From: an uncultured Eubacteriales bacterium
Lineage (GTDB): Bacteria > Bacillota > Clostridia > Lachnospirales > Lachnospiraceae
Length of the DNA: 64,000 nt
Reading direction: 5' to 3'
NCBI GenBank assembly: GCA_900548855.1
Contig: URMF01000014.1
Location: 1 to 64,000, forward strand
Shown here: piece by piece, positions 26,590 to 34,538 of the stretch
Position numbering within the stretch: the stretch's first letter is position 1
How the letters are laid out: each line of letters opens with the position of its first letter
Made by a program: the position numbers and the translations under genes
The notes under the pieces: generated by a model
Seen by the model: the letters and a program-made list of their open reading frames with translations, nothing else
Database searches by the model: none
Told to the model about the DNA's origin: nothing

Positions 26590-27693
26590 CTATGCTGCAA
26601 TGCTCACTGGTAAAATTAAATAAATATAACTGTTATCTTCATTTCTTATAAAGCATGGAGATTTTGCATTAACCATATAGATATCCACTTCTTCATCATC
26701 AATCACTCTCAGTGCATCCATAAGAAATTTTGGATTAAATCCAATTCTCAAATCCTTGCCTTCTTTTTTTATTTCAATCTCTTCATTCATAGAGCCCAAT
26801 GAAGAATCAATCTTCAGATAAATATTGGAATTTTCTATATTCATAATAATCGGCTTCTTATCAGATTCTTTAATAAACAAGGAAGCTCTGTCAATACAAT
26901 CTAAAAATTCCTTTTTATTAATTGTAAATTTTGTTTCATAATCATTCGATAACATCTGGTCAATTTTATAAAATTCACCCTCAAGCAGCCGGGATACCAC
27001 TTTTGTCTGCTCAAATTCAAATAAAATATGCTTATCTGTTACATATAGATGAACTTCATCCTCTGCACCGCCTGTTAAAATTTTGCTTACATCATTCAAA
27101 GTTTTTCCAGGAACAATTACCTTCATTCCATCAAAACTTTCTTTTAACTGAACCTTACGAATGGAAATACGATGCCCATCCAATGAAACAACTTTTAAGA
27201 TATCACCATTTACCTCAAATAATTCACCAGTCATAATTTTTGTATTTTCCTGGTCCGAAATACTGAATATAGTCTGGCGGATAACTTCCTTTAAGGTAAA
27301 CTGTGAAAGATTAATATATTTATTTTTCTCCACTTCAGGAAGATAATTGAAATCTTCTCCTGAGGTTCCAGGAATATTAAATTTTGAACGTTCACATTGG
27401 ATATTAGCCTGATAATTAGCGTTTGTTTCAATCACTACCTCACTTTCCGGAAGTTTTCGAATAATATCACTAAAAAGTTTTGCATCTAATGCAATCTTTC
27501 CGGCTTCTGTTATTGTTCCTTCAATCACTGTTTCAATTCCCAACTCGATATCATTTGCAATCAAACGTATCTCACTTAAAGAGGATTCAATTAAAATGCA
27601 TTGTAAATTAGGCATTGTGCTTTTTGTAGATACTGCTTTAGAAACAATATTAATACCATTCATCAATGATGCCTTCTGACAACTAATCTTCAT
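26590..27693 (-). CDS. dnaN: DNA polymerase III beta sliding clamp
   Basis: A 367-aa clamp with three repeats of the clamp fold. It starts MKISCQKASLMNGINIVSKAVSTK, contains the conserved LPEVE-type segment and ends with the family signature YIYLILPVSIAA. It forms a dimeric ring tethering polymerase III and other factors to DNA. AAAGGAG lies upstream. It is encoded 292 bp after dnaA; the intervening DNA carries origin elements. Confidence 0.97.
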   Translation of the reverse strand: MKISCQKASLMNGINIVSKAVSTKSTMPNLQCILIESSLSEIRLIANDIELGIETVIEGTITEAGKIALDAKLFSDIIRKLPESEVVIETNANYQANIQCERSKFNIPGTSGEDFNYLPEVEKNKYINLSQFTLKEVIRQTIFSISDQENTKIMTGELFEVNGDILKVVSLDGHRISIRKVQLKESFDGMKVIVPGKTLNDVSKILTGGAEDEVHLYVTDKHILFEFEQTKVVSRLLEGEFYKIDQMLSNDYETKFTINKKEFLDCIDRASLFIKESDKKPIIMNIENSNIYLKIDSSLGSMNEEIEIKKEGKDLRIGFNPKFLMDALRVIDDEEVDIYMVNAKSPCFIRNEDNSYIYLILPVSIAA

Positions 27694-27715
27694 TGTGTAA
27701 AACTCCTTTCGTTAC

Positions 27716-27737
27716 AAAATGTGGGTTTGCACATTTT
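27716..27737. repeat. 8-bp inverted repeat beside the origin unwinding element
   Basis: AAAATGTG (27716-27723) and CACATTTT (27730-27737) are exact inverted copies around 6 nt. It sits at the dnaN end of the AT-rich putative DNA unwinding element and could be a terminator-free hairpin or protein site. Confidence 0.45.
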
Positions 27738-27787
27738 ACAAACAATTAATATATTTTAGTAGTAAGAGTAGTAGGGGTTGTGGATTT
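27738..27787 (-). other. oriC: oriC DNA unwinding element with DnaA-trio and adjacent DnaA box
   Basis: Read on the minus strand the order is: DnaA-box-like AAATCCACA (27779-27787), a C-rich spacer, then the trinucleotides CTA-CTA-CTC-TTA-CTA-CTA (27757-27774), then an A/T-only stretch. This reproduces the Bacillus subtilis origin layout of box, GC-rich spacer, DnaA-trio and AT-rich unwinding DNA, where DnaA loads on one strand to melt it. Its location between dnaA and dnaN also matches. Function is inferred from this architecture. Confidence 0.8.
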
Positions 27788-27931
27788 GTGTAAACCCCTG
27801 AAAAAGCTTTTATATTCATAAAAAATGCTGTTCATAACTCCGTATTTGAACTCTTGATAATCCGTTTAAAATATGTTGGAAATCTTATAAGCTATGCAGC
27901 GTTCATAAAATAAAATGTTATATAAAATCAG

Positions 27932-27962
27932 CTATTCACAATTTTTAAACAGCTTATCCACA
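27932..27962 (+). other. DnaA boxes in the dnaA-dnaN interval
   Basis: A consensus DnaA box TTATCCACA is at 27954-27962 and a near match CTATTCACA at 27932-27940, 22 bp apart (two helical turns). They lie about 150 bp from the DnaA-trio and form the downstream half of a bipartite origin. Confidence 0.8.
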
Positions 27963-27985
27963 AATTATAAACTGGAATATAATAG

Positions 27986-29353
27986 CTATACATTCATTTT
28001 CTTTTCAATTGTTTCAATGGTCACTTTCATGGAAGGGTCCTTTTGCATAAGATGTTCAATTTTTTGTACTCCATTTAATACAGTTGAATGGTCTCTGCCG
28101 CCAACAGATGCACCTATTTGCTGTAAAGAATAGCGATCTAGATATTTTCTGCAAAGGTACATTACAACCTGCCTTGCGGTAGCAATATCCTGACTTCTCT
28201 TAGATGAAGTAATATCATCATAAGGAACATTCATATGGTCGGAAACAATATTAATGATAAAATCCGGTGTAATTTCCTGATGTATATCCTTGGATATTAA
28301 ATCTTTTAAGATATCTGCTGCCTTTTCGATTGTTAATTCTTCTTTATGATTCTCAAGTTTGGTATAAACGCTGATTTTATTGAGAGCTCCCTCTAATTCA
28401 CGTATATTTGATACTACGTTCTGGGCTATGTAATCTAATATTTCATCAGCAATTATAATATGATCCATTTCAGCCTTTCTTTTAAGAATTGCCATACGGG
28501 TTTCATAGTCTGGAGCGTGGATATCTACAGGAACGCCCCATTCTAAACGAGTCCGCATCCGTTCCTCCAAGGTTTCAATTTCCTTTGGAGGTTTATCAGA
28601 AGAAATAATTATCTGTTTATTTGAGTTATACAGGTCATTAAAAGTATTGAAAAATTCAGTCTGTGTGGAGTCCTTACCAATTACAAACTGGATATCATCA
28701 ATTAATAATACATCCTGACTCCGGTATTTTGCCCTTAATTCATCACTTTTATTATTGCGGATTGCCTCAATTACCTCATTCGTAAATGTTTCACTGGATA
28801 CATAAAGAACCTTTAAATCTGGATTATGGGTAATAATATGGCGGGCAATAGCCTGCATTAAATGTGTTTTTCCAAGTCCTGCACCTCCATATAAAAATAA
28901 GGGGTTATAAGCGGAAGAAGGTTCTTCTGCCACTGCAACACATGCTGCATGAGCATGTCTGTTGTTATCCCCAATTACAAAGGTATCAAATGTATATTTA
29001 GGATTCAAATTGCTTCTTTCTAAAGAAAGCTTAATATGACCATCTAAAGAATTATCTGCATTATCCCGATTATTTGGAATATCTTCTCCATCCACACAAA
29101 ATAAAATTTCAAATGATTGGTTTAAGGTTGCTTCGATAGCAGATTGAAGATAGATATCATACATTTTCTTTTCTATAAATTCAATTCCTCTTGCTCCAAG
29201 TTTTTTGTCCATGGAAAGAGTGATGGTGGTATCAGTTACTTCTTTAATAGAAAGGGCACGAATCCAGGTATTAATCATCATATGGGATACATCATATTCG
29301 GTTTCTAAAAGATTTAATATGTTGTCCCATTGTTTTATAAGCATTTCTTTCAT
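27986..29353 (-). CDS. dnaA: Chromosomal replication initiator DnaA
   Basis: A 455-aa AAA+ initiator. Domain I spans ~1-80. The AAA+ core has Walker A GGAGLGKTHLMQAI, Walker B VLLIDDIQF and sensor motifs. C-terminal domain IV has the DnaA-box-reading helix-turn-helix with the signature GGRDHSTVLNGVQKI. I start at MKEMLIKQWDN because AGAAAGGAATAA lies before it; an upstream in-frame ATG would add 14 unsupported residues. DnaA boxes on both sides mark the replication origin and likely autoregulation. The promoter is at 29427-29455. Confidence 0.98.
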   Translation of the reverse strand: MKEMLIKQWDNILNLLETEYDVSHMMINTWIRALSIKEVTDTTITLSMDKKLGARGIEFIEKKMYDIYLQSAIEATLNQSFEILFCVDGEDIPNNRDNADNSLDGHIKLSLERSNLNPKYTFDTFVIGDNNRHAHAACVAVAEEPSSAYNPLFLYGGAGLGKTHLMQAIARHIITHNPDLKVLYVSSETFTNEVIEAIRNNKSDELRAKYRSQDVLLIDDIQFVIGKDSTQTEFFNTFNDLYNSNKQIIISSDKPPKEIETLEERMRTRLEWGVPVDIHAPDYETRMAILKRKAEMDHIIIADEILDYIAQNVVSNIRELEGALNKISVYTKLENHKEELTIEKAADILKDLISKDIHQEITPDFIINIVSDHMNVPYDDITSSKRSQDIATARQVVMYLCRKYLDRYSLQQIGASVGGRDHSTVLNGVQKIEHLMQKDPSMKVTIETIEKKMNV

Positions 29354-29426
29354 ATGATTATTCCTTTCTAAAATAGTATAATAAATTGTATACATGTTTT
29401 TAAAATGAGCATACGCATACTAATTA

Positions 29427-29455
29427 ATAATACACTAAAGACAGGTTTTTTTCAA
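29427..29455 (-). promoter_or_regulatory. dnaA promoter
   Basis: Minus-strand -35 TTGAAA (29450-29455), 17-nt spacer, -10 TATTAT (29427-29432), about 75 bp upstream of the dnaA start. DnaA boxes at 29568-29599 lie upstream of it, and a weak box TGTGGAAAA at 29490-29498 is closer, consistent with autorepression. Confidence 0.65.
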
Positions 29456-29567
29456 GGAAAAAAGAGGTATCTTTAAGGATAGAATGTATTGTGGAAAACT
29501 TTAATTTTTATGAAAAAATCAATAAAATAGAGGAAAAAGTTTATAAATCCACATGAAGAAAGGGTAG

Positions 29568-29599
29568 TTATCCACAAGTTATTCACATTTTGTGGATAA
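29568..29599. other. oriC: DnaA-box cluster upstream of dnaA
   Basis: Three boxes occur in 32 bp: TTATCCACA (29568-29576), TTATTCACA (29579-29587) and an inverted TTATCCACA (29591-29599). The first and third form an inverted pair around the second. This is the upstream half of the bipartite origin, in the ~470-bp gap between the divergent dnaA and rpmH genes; the rest of that gap is AT-rich and non-coding. Confidence 0.9.
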
Positions 29600-29758
29600 C
29601 ATTATGTAAACACAAGAAAACTTAAGGATAAATTTCAGAGAATGTGTGGACTGTATAGATTTTCTGAATCAGGGTAACAATCATATAGTAATAAAATAAG
29701 AATAAAAATACCATATATTGTGTTTTAGGTATAAAAAAAGAAAAACATAAAGAATTGC

Positions 29759-29787
29759 TTGACTTATAAAGGTTTTTTTAATATAAT
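29759..29787 (+). promoter_or_regulatory. Promoter of rpmH-rnpA operon
   Basis: -35 TTGACT (29759-29764), 17-nt spacer, -10 TATAAT (29782-29787), about 40 bp before the rpmH start. The strong match suits a ribosomal protein operon. Confidence 0.8.
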
Positions 29788-29826
29788 GTGCTAAGTGTTT
29801 TCAGAAAGAAGGAGGTGTATTTTGAG

Positions 29827-29961
29827 ATGAAAATGACATTTCAGCCTAAGAAGAGACAGAGATCAAAGGTTCATGGGTTTAGAAAAAGAATGAGCACTTC
29901 AAATGGTAGAAAAGTTTTGGCCGCAAGACGTGCAAAGGGTAGAAAGCGTTTATCAGCATAG
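29827..29961 (+). CDS. rpmH: 50S ribosomal protein L34
   Basis: A 44-aa very basic protein beginning [18 protein letters not shown] and ending [12 protein letters not shown], the full L34 signature and length. Ribosome-binding site AGGAGG lies upstream. It is the first gene of the rightward replichore, followed within 1 bp of its stop by a terminator-like hairpin and then rnpA, as in most bacteria. Confidence 0.98.
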   Translation: MKMTFQPKKRQRSKVHGFRKRMSTSNGRKVLAARRAKGRKRLSA

Positions 29962-29984
29962 GTCACAGATTTGTGACCTTTTTC
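29960..29984 (+). terminator. Attenuator/terminator after rpmH
   Basis: AGGTCACA (29960-29967) pairs with TGTGACCT (29972-29979), followed by a run of T. It overlaps the last base of the rpmH stop codon. It probably reduces readthrough into rnpA so that L34 is made in excess over RNase P protein. Confidence 0.85.
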
Positions 29985-30045
29985 TTTGTTGCCAAGCATA
30001 TGAAGAAATGGTTCAGTGGATCATTTTTGAGTTAGGAATCAGTCA

Positions 30046-30402
30046 ATGAAACAATTTATTTCTTTAAAGAACAGTTTAGAATTTGGAAATGTATATAAAC
30101 GAGGTAAATCCTATGCTAATAAATACCTTGTTATGTATATAGTTGACAATAATCTGGAGAGTAACAGACTTGGGATATCTGTTAGTAAAAAGGTTGGCAA
30201 TAGTGTTGTCAGACATCGTATCACCAGATTGATTAGAGAGGTTTACCGCTTACAGCAGAATAATCTTATGAAAGGTAAGGATATTGTAGTGGTGGCTAGG
30301 GTTAATTCTAAAGGTCGTAACTATTGGGATATGGAAAGTGCATTTCTCCATTTAGCTAAGCTGCATCAAATCTTAGATTCTTTGGAAAAATGCACAAAAT
30401 AA
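30046..30402 (+). CDS. rnpA: Ribonuclease P protein component
   Basis: A 118-aa basic protein that supports the RNase P ribozyme in tRNA 5' maturation. It contains [19 protein letters not shown], the conserved [22 protein letters not shown]-type region (quoted in part) and a C-terminal [13 protein letters not shown] segment. It lies between rpmH and yidD; its stop overlaps yidD by 13 bp. Confidence 0.96.
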   Translation: MKQFISLKNSLEFGNVYKRGKSYANKYLVMYIVDNNLESNRLGISVSKKVGNSVVRHRITRLIREVYRLQQNNLMKGKDIVVVARVNSKGRNYWDMESAFLHLAKLHQILDSLEKCTK

Positions 30403-30644
30403 GGTGTGTTTTGAACATTATTAAAAATATTCTCATTAAATTGATACAATTTTATAAGAAATTTTTGTCACCGCTTAAAGGACATGCAACCTGTAAGTAT
30501 TATCCAACCTGTTCTTCCTATGCTATTGAGGCTTTAGAGGTTCATGGAGTAATCAAGGGAAGTCTGCTGGCTATTTGGAGAATATTACGATGCAATCCTT
30601 TTTCAAAAGGTGGATATGATCCGGTTCCACAGAAAAAATCTTAA
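30390..30644 (+). CDS. yidD: Membrane protein insertion efficiency factor YidD
   Basis: An 84-aa protein with the YidD signature: amphipathic N terminus ([16 protein letters not shown]), the Cys pair motif [19 protein letters not shown], and [14 protein letters not shown] near the end. It overlaps rnpA by 13 bp and precedes yidC by about 15 bp. It is thought to assist YidC/Sec insertion at the cytoplasmic membrane face. Confidence 0.95.
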   Translation: MHKIRCVLNIIKNILIKLIQFYKKFLSPLKGHATCKYYPTCSSYAIEALEVHGVIKGSLLAIWRILRCNPFSKGGYDPVPQKKS

Positions 30645-30661
30645 GGAGGACTTTTATTTTG

Positions 30662-31945
30662 ATGTTTTTAACGGCACAGGGAGGTTTTTTAGGGCCATTT
30701 GCCTGGGTATTTGGTAAATTATTGGATTTTACTTATAATATTCTGGCAGGAAGTAATGGAATAGCAAATTTAGGAGTATGTATTATTCTCTTCACTATAA
30801 TTGTGAAGCTGATATTATTTCCATTAACATTTAAACAGCAAAAATCTATGAAGATTAATGCGGTTATTCAGCCTGAAATTCAGAAGATTCAAAAAAAATA
30901 TAAAGATAAAAAAGACCAGGAATCTATGGTAAAGCAACAGCAGGAGTTGCAGGCTGTCTATGATAAATATGGAACATCCATGACAAGTGGATGCCTTCCT
31001 ACTTTAATTCAGCTGCCTATTATTTATGCACTTTACAAGGTGATACAAAATATTCCAGCCTATGTTGGAAAGATAAAAGATATGTATATGCCGATTGCCC
31101 AGGGTGTTATAGACAGCCAGGGAGAAGGAAAGGTGCAGCAGTTTTTAATCGATTTTGTAAATGAAAATAGTATTAGTGGTGCCAGCTATGCAATCAGTAA
31201 ATTTAAAGATTTGACAGAAATTGGTATTAATAATGTGATAGATGTATTATCTAATTTTGGAGTATCCCATTTAAATACTTTAATGGATACTTTGAATTTA
31301 TCAGGTAATGTTGCAGAAAATATTGATAAAATTGACCAGATTCATTCTTTTGTTCTTGGAATTAATATTTCGGAGGCCCCTGGTTATAAGCTAAGCTGGG
31401 CACTTTTGATTCCAATATCATCTGCTTTTTTTAATTTTTTGTCAATGAAGGTTACTTCCGGCAATCAGCAGCAGAGTGATGCAACGGCAAATACAATGAT
31501 GAAGAGTATGCAGATTACAATGCCTCTTATGTCTATTTTTATTTGTATTTCCCTGCCGGCAGGTATTGGTATTTACTGGTCAATAAGTGCACTGATATCT
31601 TTATTGACACAGCTGATTGTTAACTTCTATTATGACCATGTAGATATGGATGAAATTTTGGAAAAGCAGATGGAGAAAGCTGCAAAAAAGAAAGAAAAAC
31701 GTGGTGGAAAAAAATCCTTTATGGAGCGAATGATGGATACCTCTGCGGAAGCTCAGGAGCAGCTGGAAAAACAGCAGGCAATGAAAAAAAATTCTGCAGC
31801 ATCTTTAAGAAATTATGTTCCTTCTGAAAAATCGCAAAAAGCAGTACAGGAAAAGCAGAATAAAAAATATAAAGAAGGAAGCCTTGGTTCGAAAGCAAAT
31901 ATTATGATGAATTATAATAATTCAAATAATGATAAAAGTAATTAA
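30662..31945 (+). CDS. yidC: Membrane protein insertase YidC/OxaA
   Basis: A 427-aa polytopic insertase. The first hydrophobic segments surround residues 8-65. The conserved cytoplasmic hairpin (LTFKQQKSMKINAVIQPEI) precedes the TSGCLPTLIQLPIIYALYKV core helix, and later segments include SWALLIPISSAF and GIGIYWSISALISL. The insert between core helices (~135-235) is longer than in B. subtilis SpoIIIJ. The C-terminal ~90 residues are Lys/Gln-rich and may contact the ribosome. AAGGAGGA sits at 30643-30650. A TTG at 30659 gives slightly better spacing, so the start may be one codon earlier. Confidence 0.94.
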   Translation: MFLTAQGGFLGPFAWVFGKLLDFTYNILAGSNGIANLGVCIILFTIIVKLILFPLTFKQQKSMKINAVIQPEIQKIQKKYKDKKDQESMVKQQQELQAVYDKYGTSMTSGCLPTLIQLPIIYALYKVIQNIPAYVGKIKDMYMPIAQGVIDSQGEGKVQQFLIDFVNENSISGASYAISKFKDLTEIGINNVIDVLSNFGVSHLNTLMDTLNLSGNVAENIDKIDQIHSFVLGINISEAPGYKLSWALLIPISSAFFNFLSMKVTSGNQQQSDATANTMMKSMQITMPLMSIFICISLPAGIGIYWSISALISLLTQLIVNFYYDHVDMDEILEKQMEKAAKKKEKRGGKKSFMERMMDTSAEAQEQLEKQQAMKKNSAASLRNYVPSEKSQKAVQEKQNKKYKEGSLGSKANIMMNYNNSNNDKSN

Positions 31946-31959
31946 GGAGGAGAAGTAAA

Positions 31960-32592
31960 ATGAGTTACACAGAGTTTAAGGGAAAAACAGTAGAAGAGGC
32001 AGTTACAGCAGCAACAATAGAGCTTGGAGTTACCAGTAGCGAATTAGAATATGAAATAGTGGATAAAGGCTCTGCCGGATTTTTGGGACTGGGTGCAAAG
32101 CCTGCAATTATAAAGGCAAAAAAATTAGAGAAAGCTAAAACAATTGCGGATAAAACAAATGAATATTTAGAAGTTCTATTCAAAGCAATGGATATTGAAA
32201 CAGAAATTACCATTGATTTTGATGAAGAAAATAATAATATGAGTATTAATTTAGAAGGACCGGAAATGGGTATTCTGATTGGTAAAAGAGGACAGACTTT
32301 AGATGCTTTACAGTATTTGATTAGTTTATTTGTCAATAAGGAAAGTGAATCCTATGTCCGTGTAAAGCTGGATACAGAAAATTATCGTGCAAGAAGAAAA
32401 GATACTTTGGAGAATCTTGCCAAGAATATTGCATTTAAGGTTAAAAGAAGCAGAAGAAGTGTTACGCTTGAGCCAATGAATCCATATGAGAGAAGAATTA
32501 TTCATTCTGCATTACAAAATGATAAATATGTAGCAACCAGGAGTGAAGGTGAAGAGCCTTACCGCAAGGTAGTTATATATTTGAAGAAGTAA
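31960..32592 (+). CDS. jag: Jag/KhpB RNA-binding protein
   Basis: A 210-aa protein with the three Jag domains in order: Jag-N (~1-50, FKGKTVEEAVTAATIELGV and GSAGFLGLGAKPA), a KH domain with GILIGKRGQTLDALQYL at ~105-125, and an R3H domain toward the end (RRIIHSALQ). It binds RNA and, with KhpA, influences cell elongation and sporulation-linked membrane proteins. AAGGAGGAG precedes it. It is the last gene of the rpmH-yidC unit, ended by the hairpin at 32616. Confidence 0.95.
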   Translation: MSYTEFKGKTVEEAVTAATIELGVTSSELEYEIVDKGSAGFLGLGAKPAIIKAKKLEKAKTIADKTNEYLEVLFKAMDIETEITIDFDEENNNMSINLEGPEMGILIGKRGQTLDALQYLISLFVNKESESYVRVKLDTENYRARRKDTLENLAKNIAFKVKRSRRSVTLEPMNPYERRIIHSALQNDKYVATRSEGEEPYRKVVIYLKK

Positions 32593-32615
32593 AGGAAGAG
32601 AATATGAATGGAGAA

Positions 32616-32659
32616 GTGGGAAGATTCATCTGAATAAATGAATCTTTCCACTATTTTTT
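32616..32659 (+). terminator. Terminator after jag
   Basis: GTGGGAAGATTCAT (32616-32629) pairs with ATGAATCTTTCCAC (32638-32651) with one G-U pair, followed by ATTTTTTTA-type run. It closes the rpmH-jag transcription unit. Confidence 0.9.
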
Positions 32660-32660
32660 A

Positions 32661-32756
32661 TATATGCCCTTGTGGTATAATATGAACACTTGGCGAATAT
32701 AAGTGAAGCGCAATACGAGCCTAGTGAGAATATATACCCTTGTGGTATAATATGCA
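32661..32756 (+). repeat. 70-bp-spaced direct repeat with promoter-like -10 upstream of mnmE
   Basis: TATAT(G/A)CCCTTGTGGTATAATATG occurs at 32661-32684 and again at 32731-32754, differing at one position and offset by exactly 70 bp. Each copy carries an extended -10 (TGTGGTATAAT). The unique 46 bp between them reads through AGTGAAGCGC and GAGCCTAGTGAG. It may be a duplicated promoter for mnmE or an interspersed element flanked by a duplication. Confidence 0.7.
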
Positions 32757-32813
32757 CGTTGACAAAGAAAAGGAAGAAAATAAAGAATAAGATAATTTAG
32801 AAGGGTAAGAAAA

Positions 32814-34211
32814 ATGATAAAATTTTCAGATACCATAGCTGCCATAGCAACGGGAATGAATCAGGGTGGAATTGGAGTTATTCGTGTAAGTGGTGAACAT
32901 GCAATTAAAATAGCAGATTCTGTTTTTGTTCCAAAGAAAAGAGGAAAAGAGATTCATAATCTGGAGTCGTATACGGCTGCTTATGGGAATATTGTGGACA
33001 GAATTTATGGAAAAGAGGAACAAATTATTGATGAGGTAATTGTTTTGGTTATGAAGGCTCCCTCCACCTATACGAGAGAGGATGTTGTGGAAATTGACTG
33101 TCATGGTGGTATACAGGTAATGAAACAGATTCTTCATTTATTGCTAAAGAATGGTGCAAAGCTGGCAGAGCCTGGTGAATTTACAAAACGTGCATTTTTG
33201 AATGGAAGAATAGATTTATCCCAGGCAGAGTCAGTTATGGATTTGATATCTGCAAAAAGTGATTTAGCAACAAAGACTGCTGTTTCCCAATTGAAAGGAA
33301 GCTTGCGGAAAAAGATAGAAGAGCTGCGTGATGAACTGATTCATAATATTGCTTATATTGAATCTGCTTTGGATGATCCGGAGCACTACAGCTTAGACGA
33401 TTTTGGAGACACTTTAGATGAATTACTTGTCCGGAAAGAAAAAGAAATATATCATTTAATTGAAACTGCAGATGATGGTAAATTAATGAAAGAAGGAATC
33501 CATACTGTAATTCTCGGAAAACCAAATGCAGGAAAATCTTCTGTGTTGAATGTACTGACCGGTAAAGAACGTGCAATTGTGACGGAAATTGCAGGGACGA
33601 CGAGAGATACGTTGGAGGAATTTATATCGATTAATGGAATTCCTTTGAATATTGTAGATACTGCCGGCATTCGGGATACAGAGGATGTAGTAGAACGGAT
33701 TGGCGTGGATAAATCCTTAGAAGCTATGCAGCAGGCAGATTTGATTCTTTATATTGTAGATGCTTCTGTTCCATTAGATAAAAATGATTATGAGATTATG
33801 AGACAGATTCAGGATAAACAGGTTATTATTTTACAAAATAAATCAGATTTGGAAAATGTGATAACAAAAGAAGATATTGTATCACATTTAGACAAGACAA
33901 TTATTGATATCAGTGCGAAAGAGCAGACAGGATTTGAAGCATTTTATGGGGAATTAAATAATATGTTTTTTCATGGAAGTCTATCTTATAATGATGAAAT
34001 TTATATTACTAATGTGCGTCATAAAGAGGCTTTGGAGGAAGCACTTTCTTCTATTAAAATGGTTAGGAAAAGTATTGCAGATGGAATGCCGGAGGATTTT
34101 TATTCCATTGATTTAATGACAGCTTATGAGCGGCTTGGATATATTATTGGAGAATCAGTGGAGGATGATTTAGTGGATACTATTTTCAAAGAATTTTGTA
34201 TGGGGAAATAA
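32814..34211 (+). CDS. mnmE: tRNA modification GTPase MnmE
   Basis: A 465-aa tetrahydrofolate- and GTP-binding enzyme that, with MnmG, installs (carboxymethyl)aminomethyl groups on wobble U34. The N-terminal folate-binding domain begins SDTIAAIATGMNQGGIGVIRVSG. The inserted G domain has GKPNAGKSSVLN, AGTTRDTLEE, DTAGIRDTED and NKSD. It ends EFCMGK, the conserved CxGK catalytic tail. MnmG is encoded two genes downstream. Confidence 0.97.
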   Translation: MIKFSDTIAAIATGMNQGGIGVIRVSGEHAIKIADSVFVPKKRGKEIHNLESYTAAYGNIVDRIYGKEEQIIDEVIVLVMKAPSTYTREDVVEIDCHGGIQVMKQILHLLLKNGAKLAEPGEFTKRAFLNGRIDLSQAESVMDLISAKSDLATKTAVSQLKGSLRKKIEELRDELIHNIAYIESALDDPEHYSLDDFGDTLDELLVRKEKEIYHLIETADDGKLMKEGIHTVILGKPNAGKSSVLNVLTGKERAIVTEIAGTTRDTLEEFISINGIPLNIVDTAGIRDTEDVVERIGVDKSLEAMQQADLILYIVDASVPLDKNDYEIMRQIQDKQVIILQNKSDLENVITKEDIVSHLDKTIIDISAKEQTGFEAFYGELNNMFFHGSLSYNDEIYITNVRHKEALEEALSSIKMVRKSIADGMPEDFYSIDLMTAYERLGYIIGESVEDDLVDTIFKEFCMGK

Positions 34212-34216
34212 AATAT

Positions 34217-34501
34217 ATGTATGGAATAAAAGTGATTTTGAAAAGCTGGGTTGAAAATGAGGATGAAATTCTTTATGAAGAAATGATTTTGACTGTAAGA
34301 GAAGAAAATGAGAAGCTTGCATTGAAAAAAGCAAAGGAATATGCAAAAGGATATTGTAAGGATTATTTAAATGCAGATAAAAAGAAGGTTTCTACAGAGA
34401 TATATGATATATCAGATGTATTTGAAGCATTTGAAGAGGATGAAAATGGTGTCAGGGAAGTATATTCTAAATACATCAATTTATTAGGAAAGAATGAATA
34501 A
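34217..34501 (+). CDS. Conserved hypothetical, DUF4288-like small protein
   Basis: A 94-aa acidic protein starting MYGIKVILKSWVENEDEIL, 5 bp after the mnmE stop. A longer in-frame start inside mnmE lacks support. The first half alternates beta-strand and turn (VILKSWVENEDE, YEEMILTVREENEKL), followed by a helix rich in Lys/Tyr (ALKKAKEYAKGYCKDY). This arrangement resembles DUF4288-type proteins, but the match is by pattern only. The tight spacing between mnmE and mnmG suggests co-expression; no function can be given. Confidence 0.6.
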   Translation: MYGIKVILKSWVENEDEILYEEMILTVREENEKLALKKAKEYAKGYCKDYLNADKKKVSTEIYDISDVFEAFEEDENGVREVYSKYINLLGKNE

Positions 34502-34538
34502 TCAAAATTTATTAAAGGATAAATAGTAGGAGATTAAC

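Noticed and set aside
32651..32845. 64-aa minus-strand ORF before mnmE
   Set aside because: It spans the jag terminator, the direct repeats and the mnmE start, with no supporting start signal.
34196..34216. Upstream start for the small gene after mnmE
   Set aside because: It would begin inside mnmE with no ribosome-binding site; the ATG at 34217 gives a compact conserved-looking N terminus.
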